The notes beneath the pieces were generated by a model that ran no database searches, was not told the DNA's origin, and saw nothing but the letters and a program-made list of their open reading frames with translations. The position numbers and the translations under genes were made by a program. 7,743 nucleotides of DNA from an uncultured Trueperaceae bacterium (GTDB lineage: Bacteria > Deinococcota > Deinococci > Deinococcales > Trueperaceae), in assembly GCA_937911855.1 (NCBI GenBank), contig CALDPK010000253.1, positions 1 to 7,743 on the forward strand, in the 5' to 3' direction. Positions 4,164 to 7,743 of this stretch are shown piece after piece. Numbering within the stretch: the first letter of the stretch is position 1; each line of letters starts with the position of its first letter.

Positions 4164-5888
4164 GGCGCCGATACGCTGGCGCAGGTTCCGCATGCGCCTG
4201 TCCAGTGATTCGATGTCACTGCGCAGTTCGTCCAGGCGCTCGAGTTCACTGCGCACGAAGCGGGTGTAGGGAGCGACTGTCGCGCTGAGCTTCTCATTCG
4301 ACGCTTCCAGCTCCAGGATGATCTGGTCCTGCAGGCTTTCTTCAAGGCCGTCACGCAGCTCCTGCATCTTCTCGTGCAGTTCCCGCTTGGCCTTGGCCCG
4401 CCTGCGCGGCAGGATGGTGCTGCCCAGGACGATCATGGCCAGGCCGGCGGTGATGCCCGTGATGTCAGCTGCCGCGCCGGAGAGGAACGCCACCACGGCA
4501 GTACCGAGGCCCAGGCCACCGACCTGAAGCAGGCCGGTGCTCACTACTGCTGATTGCAGTCCGTCTGCCAGGCGTACGGCTTCCTCGCGCTGGTTGTAGC
4601 CTTCCATGACGGTCTGGATCCGCTCGCGCAGGTTGTTGAGCAGTGAGCTCCGGTCGTACTGGAACCTGCCGCCGACGTTGCCCACGATCCGCTCTTCCCC
4701 GGCCCGGGCCTGGATCTTGATGAACTCCATCACGTCTTCCCACATCTGCAGGTTCCGTTCGATGAACCAGTCCACCAGCTGCCCCACGGCTTCGTCAATC
4801 TCGGCGTCGGCTCCGCGCAGTACGCGCGCTTCGAACTGCTCGCGGATCCGCTCGCTGTTCATGAGCCCGACCACGTTGCGCCACTGCACGGTCTGGTTCA
4901 GGAAGTTGTCGCCGCGCCGTTCCACTTCGAGCAGTACCGTGTCGAACCGGCTCAGGTGGTTGGCCATCTCGCGCCTGATGTCGCGGTCGAACTGCTGGCG
5001 CTGCCTGTCGATGTCCTCGAGCGTGCGCCGGTCACCGGTCAGCAGTTCCAGGCGGTTCTCCAGCTCGGTGTTCAGGCCCTGCAGTAGCCGGTCTCCCACG
5101 CCCAGGGGGTTGAGCAGCTTCAGGCGGAACCGTTCGCCTTGTTCCAGGTTGGCGCGGATATGCTCTTCGAGCTCGGGAAGGCCGGTGCCGGCAAGCGCTT
5201 CCTGGTTGCCCTCGACGCGGGCGCGGAAAGCTGAGCGGGCCGCGACGGTGAGGACCGGCGGGGTGACGCCCAGCGTCTTGCGGGCGTTCTCCTGGACGAA
5301 AGTGATGACGCGTTCTCGTTCCTCGGCCGTCTCAAGGATGTCGATCTTGTTGATCAGGACCGTGACTTTCTTGCCCCAGCTGGTGATCAGTTCAAGAAAC
5401 TGCCGTTCGCTCTCCGTGAACGGCCGGTCGGCACTGGTCACGAACAGGATCAGGTCAGCCCGCGGCACGAACCGCTCCGTCAGCTCCTGGTGGCGGCGGA
5501 TGACCGCGTTGGTACCGGGAGTGTCGACGATCGATATCTCCTTGAGCACGTCCACCGGAGCGGTCCGCTGGACAAGCTCGTTACCGATGACCGATTCACC
5601 GATCTCTTCGCCCCACGCCAGCACCGTGACCTTGTCGGTGGTGGGTGTGACGCCTTCCGGCATCACCTGCATGCCGAGCAATGCGTTGAGGAGCGTGGAT
5701 TTTCCTGCGTTGTATTCGCCGACCACCACGAGCATGAAGGCGCCGTCCAGGTCCGCCAGGGCGGTACGGAGGTCCTTGAGCTGAGCGTCGGATCCTTCGA
5801 CCTTGCCCAGCAGTACGAGCAGGTCGGACAGGACCGCGCGTTCGTCGGTGAGAAGCTGCTTGGAATTGTCGCTCAGGTCGACGTTCAT
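4161..5888 (-). CDS. Bacterial dynamin-like GTPase
   Basis: A 575-residue dynamin-superfamily GTPase. All G motifs are present: G1 G-E-Y-N-A-G-K-S-T (57-65), G2 around T-P-T-T (81-84), G3 D-T-P-G (122-125) and G4 N-K-I-D (180-183). A long helical stalk follows (about 240-440), rich in charged residues. Residues 448-494 are hydrophobic and glycine-rich, two back-to-back membrane-associating segments like the paddle or hairpin of bacterial dynamins. They end in a basic patch R-R-R-A-K-A-K-R (495-502) and a C-terminal coiled coil (502-572). Family members bind and reshape membranes using GTP; some act in membrane repair or phage defence. The ATG at 5888 is chosen because TATCTT lies 8 nt upstream, suiting a leaderless message; a GTG at 5906 is also in frame. 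It is a single gene, convergent with the exported cassette and divergent from carB, with no partner dynamin alongside. Confidence 0.93.
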   Translation of the reverse strand: MNVDLSDNSKQLLTDERAVLSDLLVLLGKVEGSDAQLKDLRTALADLDGAFMLVVVGEYNAGKSTLLNALLGMQVMPEGVTPTTDKVTVLAWGEEIGESVIGNELVQRTAPVDVLKEISIVDTPGTNAVIRRHQELTERFVPRADLILFVTSADRPFTESERQFLELITSWGKKVTVLINKIDILETAEERERVITFVQENARKTLGVTPPVLTVAARSAFRARVEGNQEALAGTGLPELEEHIRANLEQGERFRLKLLNPLGVGDRLLQGLNTELENRLELLTGDRRTLEDIDRQRQQFDRDIRREMANHLSRFDTVLLEVERRGDNFLNQTVQWRNVVGLMNSERIREQFEARVLRGADAEIDEAVGQLVDWFIERNLQMWEDVMEFIKIQARAGEERIVGNVGGRFQYDRSSLLNNLRERIQTVMEGYNQREEAVRLADGLQSAVVSTGLLQVGGLGLGTAVVAFLSGAAADITGITAGLAMIVLGSTILPRRRAKAKRELHEKMQELRDGLEESLQDQIILELEASNEKLSATVAPYTRFVRSELERLDELRSDIESLDRRMRNLRQRIGA

Positions 5889-5896
5889 TGGACGTA

Positions 5897-5902
5897 AAGA
5901 TA
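5897..5902 (-). promoter_or_regulatory. Leaderless-type -10 element TATCTT for the dynamin gene
   Basis: TATCTT on the minus strand fits TANNNT and ends 8 nt before the ATG at 5888, the same spacing as the pheA element. A possible weak -35 (TTTAAT, 5925-5920) is 17 bp further upstream. No ribosome site is seen in the 8-nt gap, which favours leaderless initiation. Confidence 0.45.
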
Positions 5903-5942
5903 CCACGCTGCCTGCCGTGATTAAACTGCAGCTAAGACTTCA

Positions 5943-5988
5943 GCCACCTGCATTTATGCGCCAAGCCTCATATGTATGCAGCGGTGGC
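5943..5988 (+). promoter_or_regulatory. Extended hairpin in the carB leader
   Basis: GCCACCTGCAT (5943-5953) pairs with ATGCAG (5976-5981) and GTGGC (5984-5988), with a 2-nt bulge (CG). Inside it TATG (5955-5958) pairs with CATA (5969-5972), leaving a 10-nt loop. Below the stem, after a 2x2 mismatch, CTT (5938-5940) can pair with AGG (5991-5993). The structure lies in the untranslated DNA between the divergent dynamin and carB genes. No U-tract follows, and I see no PyrR-binding consensus, so if it acts in attenuation the mechanism is not an obvious known one. Confidence 0.5.
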
Positions 5989-6018
5989 ACAGGCAGGGCC
6001 CCCTGTTCTGTTACCATG

Positions 6019-6032
6019 TGCATTTGGATGCA
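6019..6032 (+). promoter_or_regulatory. ArgR-box-like palindrome upstream of carB
   Basis: TGCAT-TTGG-ATGCA is a perfect 5-4-5 palindrome, the same architecture as the arginine-repressor box (TGAAT-N4-ATTCA in E. coli; TGCAT-type half-sites are known in high-GC bacteria). A second, half-conserved copy, CTCAT-ATGT-ATGCA (5967-5980), lies 52 bp upstream, about five helical turns. Carbamoyl phosphate synthase feeds arginine synthesis, so ArgR control would make sense. Similarity alone does not prove binding, and the palindrome could instead act as a small RNA hairpin. Confidence 0.4.
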
Positions 6033-6111
6033 GGACAGTCCGGCACTTGCCAGGTACTGCTGCCCACGAATTCCGCTCCGTGACCACACGAGCAAGGCAG
6101 GGACTGAAGCG

Positions 6112-7743
6112 ATGCCCAGACGAAACGACCTAGAAACGATAATGATACTTGGCTCCGGGCCCATCGTCATCGGCCAGGCAGCTGAATTTGACTACTCCGG
6201 CACCCAGGCCTGCAAGGCGCTCAGGAGCGTCGGTTACCGGGTGGTTCTGGTGAACTCCAACCCGGCCACGATCATGACCGACCCGGAAGTGGCGGACCGC
6301 ACCTACGTCGAGCCGCTCACCCTCGAATACGTCGAGAAGATCATCGACACGGAACGCCCCGACGCCATCCTCCCCACCCTCGGCGGCCAGACGGCCCTCA
6401 ACCTGGCGAAGTCGCTGCACGAGAACGGCATCCTGGAGAAGTACGGCGTCGAACTGATTGGCGCCAAGTACGACGCCATCCAGAAAGGCGAGGACCGCCA
6501 GCTGTTCCAGCAGGCGATGGAACGCATCGGCCTGAAGTCAGCCACCGGCCGCATGGTGTCCAGTCTGGAAGAAGGACTCGAGTTCGTCACTCAGATCAAC
6601 TACCCGGCCATCATCAGGCCGTCGTTCACCCTGGGCGGCACCGGCGGCGGAGTCGCCTACGACGAAGCGCAGTTCGTGAAGATCATGCGCCAGGGCCTGC
6701 AGGACTCACCGGTGGGCACCGTCCTGGTCGAGCAGTCGCTGCTGGGCTGGAAGGAATACGAGCTCGAGGTGATGCGCGACATGAACGATACAGTCGTCAT
6801 CATCTGCTCCATCGAGAACTTCGATCCCATGGGCGTCCACACCGGCGACTCGATCACCGTCGCGCCGGCCCAGACCCTCTCCGACAAGGAGTACCAGAAA
6901 CTGCGCAACGACTCGATCGCGATCATCCGTGAGATCGGCGTGGAAACCGGCGGTTCGAACATCCAGTTCGCCGTCAACCCCGCCAACGGCGATTCGATAG
7001 TCATCGAGATGAACCCGCGCGTCTCGCGCTCCTCGGCACTGGCTTCGAAAGCGACCGGTTACCCGATCGCCAAGATCGCCGCGCTGCTGGCAGTCGGTTA
7101 CCACCTGGACGAGCTGCCCAACGACATCACCCGCCAGACGAAGGCCGCCTTCGAGCCGGCGATCGACTACGTGGTCACCAAGATGCCGCGCTTCGCTTTC
7201 GAGAAGTTCCCCGACAGCCCCACCGACCTGGGCACCCAGATGCGCTCCGTCGGGGAGGTGATGTCCATCGGCCGGACCTTCAAGGAAAGCCTGCTCAAGG
7301 CCATCCGCTCACTCGAGCTGGACGTACGCAGCGGTACCGCAGAACTTTCCGAGGAGACGCTCTCTGGCCTGCTCAGGGCCAACCCCCGCCGGCTCGGAGC
7401 CATGCTGGAACTGCTGCGCCGGGGCCATTCCGTCAACTACCTGTTCGAACGCACCCAGGTTGACCCGTGGTTCCTGCATCAGCTGTCAGAGATCGTGGCC
7501 GTTGAAGAAGAGATCCGCCAGCTGCCGGACGTGGCCGAGTGGAAATGGGAGACGTGGCGGGAGATAAAGCGGATCGGTTTCTCCGACGCCGACATCGCCG
7601 CCCTCACGGGCGACACGCCGGAACACGTCCGTGAACACCGGAAGCTGCACCACACCGCCCCGGTCTACAAGACCGTTGACACCTGCGCTGCCGAGTTCGA
7701 GGCTTACACGCCCTATCACTACAGCACTTACGAGTGGGAGGAC
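6112..7743 (+). CDS. carB: Carbamoyl phosphate synthase large subunit, 3' part missing at the window edge
   Basis: Makes carbamoyl phosphate from bicarbonate, ammonia (from glutamine via CarA) and two ATP, for arginine and pyrimidine synthesis. The 544 codons present cover about half of a protein usually about 1,020-1,080 residues long. A pre-ATP-grasp domain has G-S-G-P-I-V-I-G-Q-A-A-E-F-D-Y-S-G (14-30) and the first ATP-grasp domain (carboxy-phosphate synthesis) has R-P-S-F-T-L-G-G-T-G-G-G (169-180). R129, R169, E215, Q285, E299 and N301 fall at the same numbers as the E. coli active-site residues. The oligomerisation domain ends in V-D-T-C-A-A-E-F-E-A-Y-T-P-Y-H-Y-S-T-Y-E (522-541), so the window stops where the second ATP-grasp half should begin. 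ATG at 6112 matches the usual M-P-x-R-x-D-L start; AGGGA lies 8 nt upstream. The frame is open further upstream, but that extension looks non-coding. carA is not adjacent on the upstream side. Confidence 0.97.
   Translation, partial: MPRRNDLETIMILGSGPIVIGQAAEFDYSGTQACKALRSVGYRVVLVNSNPATIMTDPEVADRTYVEPLTLEYVEKIIDTERPDAILPTLGGQTALNLAKSLHENGILEKYGVELIGAKYDAIQKGEDRQLFQQAMERIGLKSATGRMVSSLEEGLEFVTQINYPAIIRPSFTLGGTGGGVAYDEAQFVKIMRQGLQDSPVGTVLVEQSLLGWKEYELEVMRDMNDTVVIICSIENFDPMGVHTGDSITVAPAQTLSDKEYQKLRNDSIAIIREIGVETGGSNIQFAVNPANGDSIVIEMNPRVSRSSALASKATGYPIAKIAALLAVGYHLDELPNDITRQTKAAFEPAIDYVVTKMPRFAFEKFPDSPTDLGTQMRSVGEVMSIGRTFKESLLKAIRSLELDVRSGTAELSEETLSGLLRANPRRLGAMLELLRRGHSVNYLFERTQVDPWFLHQLSEIVAVEEEIRQLPDVAEWKWETWREIKRIGFSDADIAALTGDTPEHVREHRKLHHTAPVYKTVDTCAAEFEAYTPYHYSTYEWED

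Noticed and set aside
4606..5784. A 392-codon plus-strand reading frame rich in Ser and Arg.
   Set aside because: It lies wholly inside the dynamin gene on the other strand, has low-complexity Ser/Arg composition and no domain; it is a shadow of the GC-rich codon pattern.
5907..6111. A PyrR-binding attenuator or known riboswitch ahead of carB.
   Set aside because: No PyrR consensus loop, no terminator with U-tract and no conserved riboswitch core could be found; only generic hairpins are reported.
1..7743. CRISPR array, insertion sequence, retron or diversity-generating repeat.
   Set aside because: No regularly spaced direct repeats, transposase, reverse transcriptase or terminal inverted repeats with target duplications are visible.

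Overview
The window reads as a chromosomal stretch of a high-GC, diderm bacterium, most likely a member of the Deinococcota (Deinococcus-Thermus, perhaps a Truepera-like lineage). The basis is the N-terminal half of CarB, whose wording resembles Thermus/Deinococcus CarB as I remember it. Two genes also have a TANNNT -10-like hexamer exactly 8 nt before the ATG, the arrangement of leaderless promoters common in that phylum, and several genes imply an outer membrane (a Skp/OmpH-like protein, a TolC-like protein). The assignment is inference; no search was run.

Layout. Left end, minus strand: a complete prephenate dehydratase gene (pheA, 1268 to 429), then an 88-residue protein matching only the C-terminal half of Skp/OmpH chaperones (344 to 78), with a hairpin after it. 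Middle, plus strand: a three-gene cassette (1434-2039, 2125-2958, 2963-4147). Each product begins with a signal peptide, and none can be named from the sequence. The first is a small exported protein with a bacteriocin-like L-S-x-E-V...V-T-G-G motif just after its Sec signal, then a C-x-x-C pair and a Ser/Thr/Tyr-rich beta-type domain. The second looks like an all-beta periplasmic protein. The third has the helix/strand plan of a divergent TolC-like outer-membrane efflux protein. A perfect 12-bp inverted repeat lies between the first and second genes. Convergent to the cassette is a 575-residue bacterial dynamin-like GTPase (5888 to 4161). Right end, plus strand: carB, cut by the window edge after 544 codons, preceded by a 223-bp leader region rich in dyad symmetry, including an ArgR-box-like palindrome.

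How the parts fit. PheA (phenylalanine synthesis) and CarB (carbamoyl phosphate for arginine and pyrimidines) are housekeeping enzymes. The dynamin is probably a membrane-remodelling protein. The plus-strand trio is the least explained part and the best candidate for something undescribed: an exported small protein made with two envelope partners, with a hairpin that could keep the first product more abundant than the other two. Whether it is a toxin/bacteriocin, a surface protein or a structural secretion product cannot be decided here. No CRISPR array, insertion sequence, tRNA or complete rRNA was found. The longest gene-free stretches are 1269-1433 and 5889-6111, both described below.
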